Positions 1 to 8,689 of a stretch of 64,000 nt of DNA are shown here, one piece after another. Origin of the DNA: Ferrimonas kyonanensis DSM 18153. GTDB lineage: Bacteria > Pseudomonadota > Gammaproteobacteria > Enterobacterales > Shewanellaceae. Both the position numbers and the translations under genes were made by a program. Location: the NCBI RefSeq assembly GCF_000425405.1, contig NZ_AUDJ01000001.1:1-64000 (forward strand), read 5' to 3'. Under the pieces are notes generated by a model that made no database searches, was not told the DNA's origin, and was given only the letters and a program-made list of their open reading frames with translations. How positions within the stretch are numbered: the stretch's first letter is position 1; each line of letters opens with the position of its first letter.

Positions 1-102
1 CCCCTGAAGGGCCGTGGAAGACTACCACGTTGATAGGCAAGGTGTGTAAGCGTTGTGAGGCGTTGAGCTAACTTGTACTAATGACCCGTGAGGCTTAACC
101 AT
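1..102 (+). rRNA. rrl: 23S ribosomal RNA, 3' end (partial)
   Basis: The first ~100 bases end in the typical bacterial 23S 3' terminus: an ACTAATGACCCGTGAGGCTTAACC-like tail, of which ATGACCCGTGAGGCTTAACC is at 81-100. The 5' part lies outside the window. The exact end is estimated by analogy with the E. coli 23S end, which also finishes a few bases after GGCTTAACC. A 5S gene follows about 90 bases later, so this is the distal end of an rRNA operon. Confidence 0.9.
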
Positions 103-194
103 ACAACACCCAATGGGTTTTGATATCCCAGATAGTTAAGCGCTTGCAAGAATGCAAACGAGAAAATCAGCTTGTGCGAATTGATAACAGTTTT

Positions 195-312
195 TGTCTG
201 ACGACAATAGCGCTGTGGCCCCACCTGATCCCATGCCGAACTCAGAAGTGAAACACAGTAGCGCCGATGGTAGTGTGGGAGTTCCCATGTGAGAGTAGGT
301 CATCGTCAGGCG
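195..312 (+). rRNA. rrf: 5S ribosomal RNA
   Basis: The sequence contains the highly conserved 5S core (CCCATGCCGAACTCAGAAGT at 230-249, then GCGCCGATGGTAGTGTGG). The ends TGTCTGACGA and TCGTCAGGC pair to form helix I, which sets the boundaries to within a base or two. Length is about 118 nt, normal for gammaproteobacteria. It lies about 90 bases after 23S, as expected in an rRNA operon, and is followed by a strong terminator. Confidence 0.95.
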
Positions 313-324
313 CCAAATCCAAGA

Positions 325-354
325 AAGCCCGTCGCTAACGCGACGGGCTTTTTT
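325..354 (+). terminator. rho-independent terminator of the rRNA operon
   Basis: An 11-bp perfect stem (AAGCCCGTCGC / GCGACGGGCTT) with a TAAC loop is followed by a run of T. It sits 13 bases after 5S and closes the rRNA operon. Confidence 0.92.
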
Positions 355-413
355 CATTTTTATGGTTTGAAGAAATGCGAGTGCTGCCCGGCTACCGCCA
401 GCCCAACTCATGA

Positions 414-1481
414 GAACCGTCGCCCTTGCGAACGCGAGGGCCCAGAGTCTTTGATTCTACTGCGTGAAAGTCACTGGATTCTCACCTGCGCAAGAAAGAC
501 GAAAGGTAAAGCCGCTGGGTACCCGCGTGCGCGGGCACGACGGAGGGATGTTTGAGGTTGGTGTGGTAATTAATTGCACCGAGCGCTGCCGAAGCCGTAA
601 AAACTGCCGGTTTACTACCAACTCACCCAATTTGCACCGTCGCCCTTGCGAACGCGAGGGGCCAGTGTCTTTGGTTTGAGTACGGTGAATGAAAGCCGCT
701 GGGTACCCGCGTTCGCGGGCACGACGGAGGGATGGTTAGGGTACGTTCGCAACGACTAGCATCGATCTTTGCCGATACCTTAATCACTGCCCGTTTACCA
801 CCAACCCTGCCAACAGCACCGTCGCTCATTGCGAACGCGAGGGGTCAGTGTCTTTGGTTTGAGTACGGTGAACAAAGCCACTGGGTACCCGCGTGCGCGG
901 GCACGACGGAGGGTCGTAGTTGACGCTTTGCGAACTTGATGCAGATGGCGACCACTAACCCTGCCGCCCGCACAACTCTCCAACCGTGTCGCCCTTGCGA
1001 ACGCGAGGGGCCAGTGTCTTTGGTTTGAGTACGGTGAACAAAGCCACTGGGTACCCGCGTGCGCGGGCACGACGGAGGGATGGTTAGGGTACGTTCGCAA
1101 CGACTAGCATCGAGCTCTACCGATACCTCAATAACTGCTCAGTTAGCACCACTCCTCCCCATTAGCACCGTCGTTCATTGCGAATGCGAGGGTCCAGTGT
1201 CTTGGTTTTGAGTACGGTGAATGAAAGCCACTGGTACCCGCGTGCGCGGGCACGACGGAGGGGTGGTTAGGGTACGTTCGCAACGACTAGCACCGATCTT
1301 TGCCGATACCTTAATCACTGCCCGTTTACCACCAACCCTGCCAACAGCACCGTCGCTCATTGCGAACGCGAGGGGCCAGTGTCTTTGGTTCTATTGTGTT
1401 AAAGCCACTGGATTCTCGCCTGCGCAAGAATGACGAAGGGCAAAGCCACTGGGTACCGGCGTTCGCGGGTACGACGTAGGA
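414..1481. repeat. tandem array of ~182-bp units with GC palindromes
   Basis: Six related units begin near 414, 635, 817, 983, 1166 and 1348 (spacing 221, 182, 166, 183, 182). Each unit has a head CACCGTCGCCCTTGCGAACG, then GCCAGTGTCTTTGG, then a GC palindrome GTACCCGCGTGCGCGGGCAC followed by GACGGAGGG. A linker beginning GGTTAGGGTACGTTCGCAAC recurs at about 733, 1080 and 1262. The first and last units carry an extra module (CTGGATTCTC..CCTGCGCAAGAA..GACGAA), so the array is bounded by two longer copies. The palindromic module resembles the dispersed proteobacterial repeat that translates as PACAG-type peptides. ORFs across it are repeat artefacts and are not called. Confidence 0.85.
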
Positions 1482-1791
1482 GGTTTTATCGCTCATTGCG
1501 AACTGGAGGGCAGGGAGGAGAGCTTCTCTGGCACCTCGTTTGCTGGACTATTCTTGCTAGAGGCGGCAAAGGTAAAACCATTTAGCCTTACTTGTGTTCG
1601 CTGAAAAGCGGAAATGTAATCCTTTGGAAAGCTGAATGCCTTCTTAACTGCTCGGATCAGTTGGTGCTTATTGTGCGGTAACGCACAAATTAAGTGGAAT
1701 TGACCTTAACTGGGAGGCGTTAGTTGGGTAAGATTCGTGGCAATCAGTGTACATATGTACGCTAACTTTCCTGTTGTGGTGGGAGTAAGTA
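1482..1791. other. intergenic region upstream of acyl-CoA synthetase
   Basis: There is no convincing ORF here. A degenerate partial copy of the array head (TCGCTCATTGCGAAC) lies near 1488-1502, so the array decays into this spacer. The last ~200 bases are AT-richer and should hold the promoter of the synthetase gene. I see no unambiguous -35/-10 pair. Confidence 0.5.
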
Positions 1792-3630
1792 GTGACCCAA
1801 CTATTAGAAGATCTGCATCTGGTTGATCTGGTTCGTGCACGTATCGATGAGATGCCGGAAAAGGCAGCGTTGTCCTATCGTGAGAAAGGACAGTGGCACG
1901 ACATCAGCTGGAAACAGTTGGGCACTACCGTGACTCAGTTGGCGCGGGTGCTGTTGCACCTCGGCTTGGAACCCCAGGACAAGGTGGCGCTGTTTGGTCA
2001 AAACTCGGAAAAATGGACCATGGCGGATCTGGCCTGTATGCAGGCCAGGGCGGTGGTTGTGCCGATCTACCCGACCAATACTGCCGAACAGGCTGGCTAC
2101 ATCCTCAACGACGCTGCTGCCAAGGTGGTGTTTGTGGGTGATCAGGAGCAGTACGACAAGGCGCTGGAGGCCCTAGCCCAGTGCCCTAGCGTGGCTCACC
2201 TGGTGTTGATGAACGATGCCATTGCCAAGCGTGATGCTGCTGTGATTCAGCACAGCTACGATGAATTGCTGAGATACAACGTCGAATACTGCCGACAGGC
2301 GTTGGAGCAGCGTATCGACGAGTGTAACCTCGACGACCTGTTGACGCTGATTTACACCTCTGGCACCACTGGCGAGCCCAAAGGGGTGATGCTGGATTAC
2401 CGCAACTTCGCCAGTACTACCCGTCAGCATTCGAGAGTACTGGACTATGGGAAGGGCGATCGTAGCCTGGCCTTCCTGCCCCTGTCTCACGTGTTTGAAC
2501 GCGGCTGGACTCTGTATTCGCTCGGTCTGGGTGCGCATGTAGGCCTGCTAGAAAACCCCGCCGACGTTCAACAGGCGATGGTGGAGTTCAAGCCGAACGT
2601 GATGTGCGCCGTTCCCCGTTTCTATGAGAAGGTCTACAGCGCCGTCGCCGATAAAGTTTCCAAGGCGCCGGCACATCGTCGAGCCCTGTTTTACTGGGCC
2701 CTGCGTCAAGGGCAGAAGCGTTTCCAGGCCGACAACGGCGGTCAACCCCTGGGTAAGGTGTCTCAGGCCTTGTATGGACTGGCCGACAAGTTGGTACTGT
2801 CAAAGCTGCGGGCGGTGCTCGGGGGTGAGATGCGGTTCATGCCTTGTGGTGGTGCCAAGCTGGATGAGGTCGTGCATGAATTCTTCCAGTCTATCGGTAT
2901 TACGTTGCTGTGTGGCTATGGCCTGACAGAAACCACGGCCACGGTGACCTGTGGGTTGCCCGGGAGCATCAAGCTGAATGGCAATGGCCGTCCCCTGCCT
3001 GAAGCGCAGGTGAAGATTGGTGCCGAGAATGAGATTCTGGTGAAGGGCGATACCGTGATGCGGGGCTATTACAACCGGCCAGAAGACACCGAAGCGGTGT
3101 TTGAAGATGGTTGGTTTAAGACCGGTGACGCCGGTTACCTGGATGAGCAGGGGATGCTGCACATCACTGATCGCATTAAGGAGTTGATGAAGACTTCTAA
3201 CGGTAAGTACATTGCTCCTCAGCGCGTTGAGGGCATGGTCGGTCGCGACCCGCTGATTGAGCAGGTTGCCATCATCGCTGAAGCACGGAACTATGTATCG
3301 GCCCTGATTGTGCCGGCGTTTGAGTCGCTGGAGGCTTGGGCTAAAGAGAAAGGCATCAAGTACAAGGATCAGCTGGAGCTGATTCAACACTCTGCGGTTG
3401 TCGAACATTTCGAACAGCGTCTGAAAGAGGTGCAGGGCGAGCTGGCGAAATTTGAGCAGGTGAAAAAATTCACTTTGCTGCCGCGGGAGTTCTGCATGAA
3501 GCGGGGCGAGCTGACGCCGACGCTGAAACTGCGCCGTAAGGTAATCAACGAGCGTTTTGAAGCTGAAATTGATGCCATGTACGCCAAAGCCAAGAAGCTG
3601 GTGGGGCGCAAGAAAGCCTCGGCAAAGTAA
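1792..3630 (+). CDS. long-chain acyl-CoA synthetase (AMP-forming)
   Basis: A 612-residue member of the adenylate-forming family that activates fatty acids to acyl-CoA via acyl-AMP. The P-loop-like AMP motif YTSGTTGEPKG is at about residues 188-198. GYGLTETT is near 375, and the TGDAGYLDEQG / DRIKELMKTSNGK hinge region follows near 445-470. It resembles the FAA1/FadD15 type of long-chain synthetase more than E. coli FadD. The start is GTG with GGTGGGAG seven bases upstream. A strong terminator follows at once and a small thioesterase gene comes next, which suggests acyl-CoA metabolism. Exact chain-length preference cannot be read from the sequence. Confidence 0.88.
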   Translation: MTQLLEDLHLVDLVRARIDEMPEKAALSYREKGQWHDISWKQLGTTVTQLARVLLHLGLEPQDKVALFGQNSEKWTMADLACMQARAVVVPIYPTNTAEQAGYILNDAAAKVVFVGDQEQYDKALEALAQCPSVAHLVLMNDAIAKRDAAVIQHSYDELLRYNVEYCRQALEQRIDECNLDDLLTLIYTSGTTGEPKGVMLDYRNFASTTRQHSRVLDYGKGDRSLAFLPLSHVFERGWTLYSLGLGAHVGLLENPADVQQAMVEFKPNVMCAVPRFYEKVYSAVADKVSKAPAHRRALFYWALRQGQKRFQADNGGQPLGKVSQALYGLADKLVLSKLRAVLGGEMRFMPCGGAKLDEVVHEFFQSIGITLLCGYGLTETTATVTCGLPGSIKLNGNGRPLPEAQVKIGAENEILVKGDTVMRGYYNRPEDTEAVFEDGWFKTGDAGYLDEQGMLHITDRIKELMKTSNGKYIAPQRVEGMVGRDPLIEQVAIIAEARNYVSALIVPAFESLEAWAKEKGIKYKDQLELIQHSAVVEHFEQRLKEVQGELAKFEQVKKFTLLPREFCMKRGELTPTLKLRRKVINERFEAEIDAMYAKAKKLVGRKKASAK

Positions 3631-3646
3631 GCTTAGGGTTGACGAG

Positions 3647-3673
3647 AAGGGTGCCGAAAGGCACCCTTTTTTT
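3647..3673 (+). terminator. rho-independent terminator
   Basis: A 9-bp stem AAGGGTGCC / GGCACCCTT with a GAAA tetraloop and a run of T follows the synthetase stop codon. Confidence 0.9.
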
Positions 3674-3697
3674 GTTCATACTAAAAAAGGATTTGTG

Positions 3698-4099
3698 ATG
3701 TACAGAACGTTAATTACACCTCGGTTCTCAGAAACCGATGCTTTGGGGCACATCAATAACACCGTGGTACCCGTGTGGTTTGAAGAGGCTCGCACGCCGA
3801 TCTTCCGCTGTTTCATTCCGACCTTGGACCATCGTCAGTGGAATTTGATTCTGGCGGGATTCAACGTGGACTATCTGCTGCCCACCTATTACGGCGAAGA
3901 CGTTGAGATTCGCTCCGGCATTCATCACATCGGCAACAGCTCACTGAAGATCTGGCATCAGGCCCTGCAAGGGGGCAAGGTGGTGGCCCAAGCCGAAGTG
4001 GCGATGGTGCATTACGATTACGAGGCGGAAAGCTCTACCGCCATTGGTGAAGAGGTACGGTTGCTGTTGGCGGAACTGCAGGATCCCCGCCCCTGGTAG
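3698..4099 (+). CDS. acyl-CoA thioesterase, 4HBT/YbgC-like hotdog family
   Basis: A 133-residue hotdog-fold thioesterase. The signature FSETDALGHINN near the N terminus carries the catalytic Asp and the conserved GH-N-N pattern of 4-hydroxybenzoyl-CoA thioesterase-like enzymes; FEEAR follows. It is expected to hydrolyse an acyl-CoA; the substrate is unknown. The ATG at 3698 is chosen over the longer frame (open from 3557) because that frame runs through the upstream terminator, and AAAAGG lies eight bases before this ATG. It is flanked by terminators, so it is probably monocistronic. Confidence 0.82.
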   Translation: MYRTLITPRFSETDALGHINNTVVPVWFEEARTPIFRCFIPTLDHRQWNLILAGFNVDYLLPTYYGEDVEIRSGIHHIGNSSLKIWHQALQGGKVVAQAEVAMVHYDYEAESSTAIGEEVRLLLAELQDPRPW

Positions 4100-4113
4100 G
4101 CAACAACAGCAAT

Positions 4114-4140
4114 AAAAAAGCGGCCATTGGCCGCTTTTTT
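4114..4140. terminator. bidirectional terminator between convergent genes
   Basis: The stem AAAAAAGCGGCC / GGCCGCTTTTTT with an ATT loop serves the plus-strand thioesterase and the minus-strand mtnC. The last bases overlap the mtnC stop codon. Confidence 0.9.
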
Positions 4141-4826
4141 CAGAACTGGCTGAGTTTCAGCTGGCTGAAGTCGTCGATGACGTGGTGTTTGCCCTGACGC
4201 ACGTCCTTAGAACGCACGACTTGGCAGGTCTTCAGACCGGCGGCCTTGGCCGCATTCAGCTCATCCAGGTTGTCGGAGACAAACAGGATGAGGTTAGGCC
4301 ACATGCTGATGGTGTTGATGATGTTGCGATACGCCTGCGGATCCACTTTCTGACCCACATGGGTGTCGAAGTGGCCATGGAACAGGTCGCGTAAATCACC
4401 AAACTGACTGTGTTGGAACAGCAATTCCTGGGCTTCGGTCGAGCTTGAGGAGTAGCTGTAGATCCGTCTACCGTCCTGCTTCAGAGATTTCAGGCCTTCG
4501 GCGGCATCCGGGTAGATGTGTCCTTCCAGCTCACCGTTTTGGTAGCCTTGACGCCAGATCATCCCTTGCAGGGTTTTCAGTGGGGTGGCCTTCTTATCCT
4601 GTTCGATCCACTCCAGCAGAATGGCAACAACACGGTTAAGGTCTGCCTCTGGCTCTGCAGCCATCTCCTTAACGTCATCGATACAGTGGGATACGACCAC
4701 TTGATCCTGATTGGCCTCAATAAACTTAGCCATCTCTTTGGCTGAGTAAGAGAACAACACGGTCTGAATGAAGTCGTAATCCGTGGTGGTACCTGCGGTA
4801 TCTACGATAACGGCTTGAATTCCCAT
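4140..4826 (-). CDS. mtnC: enolase-phosphatase E1 (MtnC-like), motif I altered
   Basis: A 228-residue HAD-superfamily protein closely resembling MtnC of the methionine salvage pathway, which enolises and dephosphorylates 2,3-diketo-5-methylthiopentyl-1-phosphate. Family signatures are FDTHVGQK (motif III Lys), YSSSSTEAQELLF (motif II) and LFVSDNLDEL (motif IV). The canonical motif I DIEGTTT reads DTAGTTT here (residues 9-15). The nucleophile Asp9 is kept, but the usual Glu two residues on is Ala; the codons GAT ACC GCA GGT confirm this. From memory, some Shewanella homologues share this substitution. No other methionine-salvage gene is in the window. Confidence 0.85.
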   Translation of the reverse strand: MGIQAVIVDTAGTTTDYDFIQTVLFSYSAKEMAKFIEANQDQVVVSHCIDDVKEMAAEPEADLNRVVAILLEWIEQDKKATPLKTLQGMIWRQGYQNGELEGHIYPDAAEGLKSLKQDGRRIYSYSSSSTEAQELLFQHSQFGDLRDLFHGHFDTHVGQKVDPQAYRNIINTISMWPNLILFVSDNLDELNAAKAAGLKTCQVVRSKDVRQGKHHVIDDFSQLKLSQF

Positions 4827-4896
4827 AATCCCTACAATTATTAATCTCGCTTCTGGGCAAATAGTAGCGCCGAGCCGGGTTCATTGCCAGCATTTA

Positions 4897-6126
4897 CTAC
4901 GGCATTCGCACCGGTTGTCCCTGTTTATAAACCGCTGAGCAGGGGTTGGATCCATATTGCCATGCCAACTCGGCGGGGTGGCCGATTCGCCATTGGCTGA
5001 TGTCGGCGTCAAAGCCAACTCTCAACTGGCCACAGCGGGCTTGAACCCCCAGAGCCCGCGCGGCGTGACGGGTGACGCCGGCCAGGGCCTCTGCCGGCGT
5101 CAGGCTGAACAAAGTGCAGCCCATATTGAGCATCAGCAGCGTGGAGCACAGCGGTGAACTGCCGGGGTTAAAGTCAGAGGCCAATGCCATAGGAACCTGG
5201 TGCTTTCTGAGCAGATCCACCGGTGGCTTGCGGGTTTCTTTCAGGAAGTAGAAGGCCCCCGGCAGCAGCACCGCAACGGTGCCGGACTGGGCAATGGCCT
5301 TAACGCCGTCCTCATCCAGGCACTCGATGTGGTCGACCGACAGTGCCTGATGCTGTGCCGCCAGGCGACTGCCGCCCATGTTGGACAGCTGCTCGGCATG
5401 CAGTTTGACCGGTAGATTGTGGGCCTTGGCGGCCTTGAATACCGCCTCGGTCTGGTGGAGATCGAAGGCGATGTTCTCGCAGAACACATCCACGGCGTCC
5501 ATCAATCCGTCGGCGGCCAGTGCCGGCATCATGTCGTTGCAGACGTGGTCGACGTAGTCGTTGTCGCGCCCCTGAAATTCCTTGGGAATGGCGTGCGCCC
5601 CCAGGAAGGTGGTGTGAATGTCGATGGGGTGCAGTTGCCCCAGGTGACGAGCCAGCTCCAGCATCTTGCGCTCGGTGTCCAGATCGAGGCCGTAACCGGA
5701 TTTGATCTCGACTCGGGTCACCCCTTCTCTGAGCAGGCTGTTGAGTCGAAGTCGGGCGTCGTGGAACAGGGACTCGGTGTCGGCGGCGCGGGTGGCATTG
5801 ACCGTCGATTGAATGCCGCCGCCCTGGCGGGCGATCTCTTCATAGGTGGCGCCATTTAACCGGGCTTCGAACTCGTTGGCGCGGTTGCCAGCGAAAATCA
5901 GGTGGGTGTGGCAGTCGATTAACCCCGGGGTCAGCCACTGGCCATTGCCCTTGATCACCGGTACCGAAAAGGGGTCGAACTCAGGCAGGTCGGCGCGGCG
6001 CCCCAGCCAGGCGATTTTGCCGTCTTTCACCGCCAAGGCAGCGTCTTCGATCTCACCGTAACTGCCCGGCTGTTCAGGATCCATGGTGGCCAGATTGACC
6101 TCAATCCACAGTTGGTCCCAGTCCAT
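4897..6126 (-). CDS. hutI: imidazolonepropionase
   Basis: A 409-residue amidohydrolase that opens 4-imidazolone-5-propionate to N-formimino-glutamate, the third step of histidine degradation. Metal-binding HTH is in the motif [12 protein letters not shown] (about residues 68-79). Other conserved blocks are [24 protein letters not shown] and [12 protein letters not shown]. The start ATG has AAGGAG seven bases upstream. It is transcribed divergently from hutC-hutU-hutH. The shared 109-base spacer holds a HutC-type operator. Confidence 0.96.
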   Translation of the reverse strand: MDWDQLWIEVNLATMDPEQPGSYGEIEDAALAVKDGKIAWLGRRADLPEFDPFSVPVIKGNGQWLTPGLIDCHTHLIFAGNRANEFEARLNGATYEEIARQGGGIQSTVNATRAADTESLFHDARLRLNSLLREGVTRVEIKSGYGLDLDTERKMLELARHLGQLHPIDIHTTFLGAHAIPKEFQGRDNDYVDHVCNDMMPALAADGLMDAVDVFCENIAFDLHQTEAVFKAAKAHNLPVKLHAEQLSNMGGSRLAAQHQALSVDHIECLDEDGVKAIAQSGTVAVLLPGAFYFLKETRKPPVDLLRKHQVPMALASDFNPGSSPLCSTLLMLNMGCTLFSLTPAEALAGVTRHAARALGVQARCGQLRVGFDADISQWRIGHPAELAWQYGSNPCSAVYKQGQPVRMP

Positions 6127-6175
6127 TGTTCGCTCCTTCGGCGCTGATTGTCTGAGCTCATTCTGGCAATCTTTG

Positions 6176-6189
6176 CTTGTATATACAAG
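6176..6189. promoter_or_regulatory. HutC operator
   Basis: A perfect 14-bp palindrome CTTGTATATACAAG lies between hutI and hutC, about 50 bases upstream of each start. It matches the HutC recognition sequence known from Pseudomonas and enteric bacteria (TGTATATACA-type core). It probably represses both divergent transcripts until urocanate binds HutC. No second copy is seen before hutU, so hutU and hutH are likely co-transcribed with hutC. Confidence 0.88.
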
Positions 6190-6235
6190 TTGTCTGTGTC
6201 ATTTTGTGGCCAGTTATCTTCAGGAGAGTGGACCC

Positions 6236-6940
6236 TTGGCCGCACCAAAGTTTGTCGAAATTAAGCAGCATTTGATCGCCAATATTGAGCGAGGAGTGTG
6301 GCGTGAGCATGCCAAGGTGCCGTCGGAAAACGCGCTGGCCGGCGAGTTTGGTTGCAGCAGAATGACGGCCCGGCGGGCATTGACCGAACTGGTTGAGCAA
6401 GGGGTATTGGTGCGCAGCCAGGGGCAGGGCACCTTTGTGGCGTCACTGAAGTCCCAGGGCTCGATGCTCAACATTCGCAACATTGCCGACGAGGTGCGGG
6501 ATCGGGGCCATGATTATCAGGTACAGGTACTGGAGCAGCTCAGGCTACCGGCCGACGCGTCGGTGGCGATCGCCCTCGGTGTGGCGGTGGGGGCCGAAGT
6601 GGGGCAGACCCGGCTGCTGCACAGTGAAGATGGGCAGCCGGTGCAGTTGGAGTTGCGCTTCGTCAACCTGGCGCTGGTACCGGATTACCTGGAGCAGGAC
6701 TTTTATCGCCAGACGCCCCACGAGTATTTGAGTCAGGTGGCGCCGCTAACGGAAGCCCACCATGAAGTGGAGGCGGTGGTGGTGGACGCTAAGACCGCCT
6801 CGTTACTGCAGATCGATCAGGGTGAGCCCTGTTTACGGATTCATCGTCGTACCTGGAGTCGTTCCGGTACGGTGAGTTTTGCACGATTGACCCACCCAGG
6901 CAGCCGATATCGTCTGGGCGGTCATCTGGTTATGGACTGA
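6236..6940 (+). CDS. hutC: histidine utilisation repressor HutC (GntR family)
   Basis: A 234-residue GntR/HutC regulator. The N-terminal winged helix includes KVPSENALAGEFGCSRMTARRAL-type sequence (key part VPSENALAGEFGCSRMTARR). A UTRA ligand-binding domain follows from about residue 90, where urocanate is the known inducer in the family. Start choice: the frame is open from 6083, but AGGAGAG at 6222-6228 points to the TTG at 6236, which gives the usual family length. It is followed by hutU after 57 bases. The intervening short hairpin GCTCC-TGCG-GGAGC may tune expression. Confidence 0.92.
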   Translation: MAAPKFVEIKQHLIANIERGVWREHAKVPSENALAGEFGCSRMTARRALTELVEQGVLVRSQGQGTFVASLKSQGSMLNIRNIADEVRDRGHDYQVQVLEQLRLPADASVAIALGVAVGAEVGQTRLLHSEDGQPVQLELRFVNLALVPDYLEQDFYRQTPHEYLSQVAPLTEAHHEVEAVVVDAKTASLLQIDQGEPCLRIHRRTWSRSGTVSFARLTHPGSRYRLGGHLVMD

Positions 6941-6997
6941 TGCTGGTGCTCCTGCGGGAGCGATAAGCCAGCCAACGACAACAGTGAGGAAATCACG

Positions 6998-8689
6998 ATG
7001 AGCATTAAGAAGGACACTGCAACGCGCATCGATGAGAGTCGCGTCATTCGCGCTCCACGGGGCACCGAGTTAAATGCCAAGAGCTGGCAGACGGAAGCGC
7101 CGCTGCGAATGTTGATGAATAACCTGGACCCGGAAGTGGCCGAGCATCCGCAAGGGTTGGTGGTGTATGGCGGCATCGGTCGCGCGGCCCGAAACTGGGA
7201 GTGTTTCGATCAGATCGTGTCGACCCTCAAGCGTCTGGAAACCGACGAGACCCTTCTGGTTCAGTCCGGTAAGCCGGTGGGCGTGTTTAAGACCCACGAA
7301 AACGCGCCCCGAGTGCTGATCGCCAACTCCAACCTGGTGCCTCACTGGGCCAACTGGGAACACTTCAATGAACTGGATAAAAAGGGCCTGGCCATGTATG
7401 GCCAGATGACTGCCGGTTCCTGGATTTATATCGGTACCCAGGGCATTGTCCAGGGGACTTACGAGACCTTTGTGTCCGTTGCCAAGAAGCACTTTGGCGG
7501 CGAAGCAAGCGGCCGCTGGATCCTGACCGGAGGCTTGGGTGGCATGGGCGGGGCGCAGCCACTGGCGGCTACCATGGCCGGCTTCTCGATGATTGCGGTG
7601 GAATGCGATGAGACCCGCATCGACTTCCGTTTGCGCACCGGTTACGTGGATAAGAAAGCCACTTCTCTGGATGAAGCCATGACGATGCTGGATCAGGCCA
7701 AGGCCGAAGGCAAGCCGGTGTCCGTCGGGCTGCTGGCTAATGCCGCCGATCTGTTTTCCGAGCTGGTGGACAAGGGCATTACCCCGGACGTGGTCACCGA
7801 TCAGACCTCGGCCCACGATCCGCTCAATGGCTACCTGCCTCAGGGGTGGAGCATGGCCCACGCCGCCGAGATGCGGCTTAAGGATGAAGCCGCAGTGGTG
7901 AAAGCCGCCAAGGCGTCGATGGCGGTTCAGGTGCAGGCGATGCTGACTCTGCAGAGTCGCGGTGCTGCCACTCTGGATTACGGCAACAACATTCGCCAGA
8001 TGGCTTTGGAAGAGGGCGTCAGCAATGCCTTTGATTTTCCTGGTTTCGTTCCGGCCTACATTCGGCCGCTGTTCTGCGAAGGCATCGGGCCGTTCCGTTG
8101 GGTGGCCCTGTCCGGCGATCCGGAAGACATCTACAAGACCGATCAGAAAGTCAAAGAGCTGATTCCGGATGACAAGCACCTGCACAATTGGCTGGACATG
8201 GCCCGTGAACGGATTCAATTCCAGGGGCTACCGGCGCGCATCTGCTGGGTCGGCCTGAAAGATCGGGCTCGTCTGGGTAAGGCGTTTAACGAGATGGTCA
8301 AGAATGGCGAGTTGAAGGCGCCCATCGTTATCGGCCGTGATCACCTGGACTCCGGCTCAGTGGCCTCGCCCAACCGGGAAACCGAAGGGATGATGGACGG
8401 CTCCGATGCGGTCTCCGATTGGCCGCTGCTCAACGCCATGCTGAATACCGCCGGTGGTGCTACCTGGGTCAGCCTGCACCATGGTGGTGGCGTGGGCATG
8501 GGCTTCTCCCAGCACTCTGGCATTGTGATTCTGTGTGATGGCAGCGACGACGCCGACGCCCGCATTGGGCGGGTGCTGTGGAACGATCCGGCCACCGGGG
8601 TGATGCGTCATGCCGATGCCGGCTACGACATCGCCCGTGAGTGTTCCAAACAGCAGGGCCTGGACTTGCCGATGTTGGAGGAGAAGTGA
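6998..8689 (+). CDS. hutU: urocanate hydratase
   Basis: A 563-residue NAD-dependent urocanase converting urocanate to imidazolonepropionate. Conserved features include [13 protein letters not shown], the glycine-rich [12 protein letters not shown] (NAD site) and [17 protein letters not shown] near residues 490-505. The catalytic-region [11 protein letters not shown] is also present. Length is normal for the family. The ATG has GTGAGGAAA upstream. Its TGA overlaps the hutH ATG by one base, indicating translational coupling. Confidence 0.97.
   Translation: MSIKKDTATRIDESRVIRAPRGTELNAKSWQTEAPLRMLMNNLDPEVAEHPQGLVVYGGIGRAARNWECFDQIVSTLKRLETDETLLVQSGKPVGVFKTHENAPRVLIANSNLVPHWANWEHFNELDKKGLAMYGQMTAGSWIYIGTQGIVQGTYETFVSVAKKHFGGEASGRWILTGGLGGMGGAQPLAATMAGFSMIAVECDETRIDFRLRTGYVDKKATSLDEAMTMLDQAKAEGKPVSVGLLANAADLFSELVDKGITPDVVTDQTSAHDPLNGYLPQGWSMAHAAEMRLKDEAAVVKAAKASMAVQVQAMLTLQSRGAATLDYGNNIRQMALEEGVSNAFDFPGFVPAYIRPLFCEGIGPFRWVALSGDPEDIYKTDQKVKELIPDDKHLHNWLDMARERIQFQGLPARICWVGLKDRARLGKAFNEMVKNGELKAPIVIGRDHLDSGSVASPNRETEGMMDGSDAVSDWPLLNAMLNTAGGATWVSLHHGGGVGMGFSQHSGIVILCDGSDDADARIGRVLWNDPATGVMRHADAGYDIARECSKQQGLDLPMLEEK

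Noticed and set aside
414-1481. CRISPR-like or coding interpretation of the repeat array
   Set aside because: Units are ~180 bp, imperfect and lack 25-40-bp repeats with unique spacers. The short ORFs encode repeat-derived peptides of the PACAG type.
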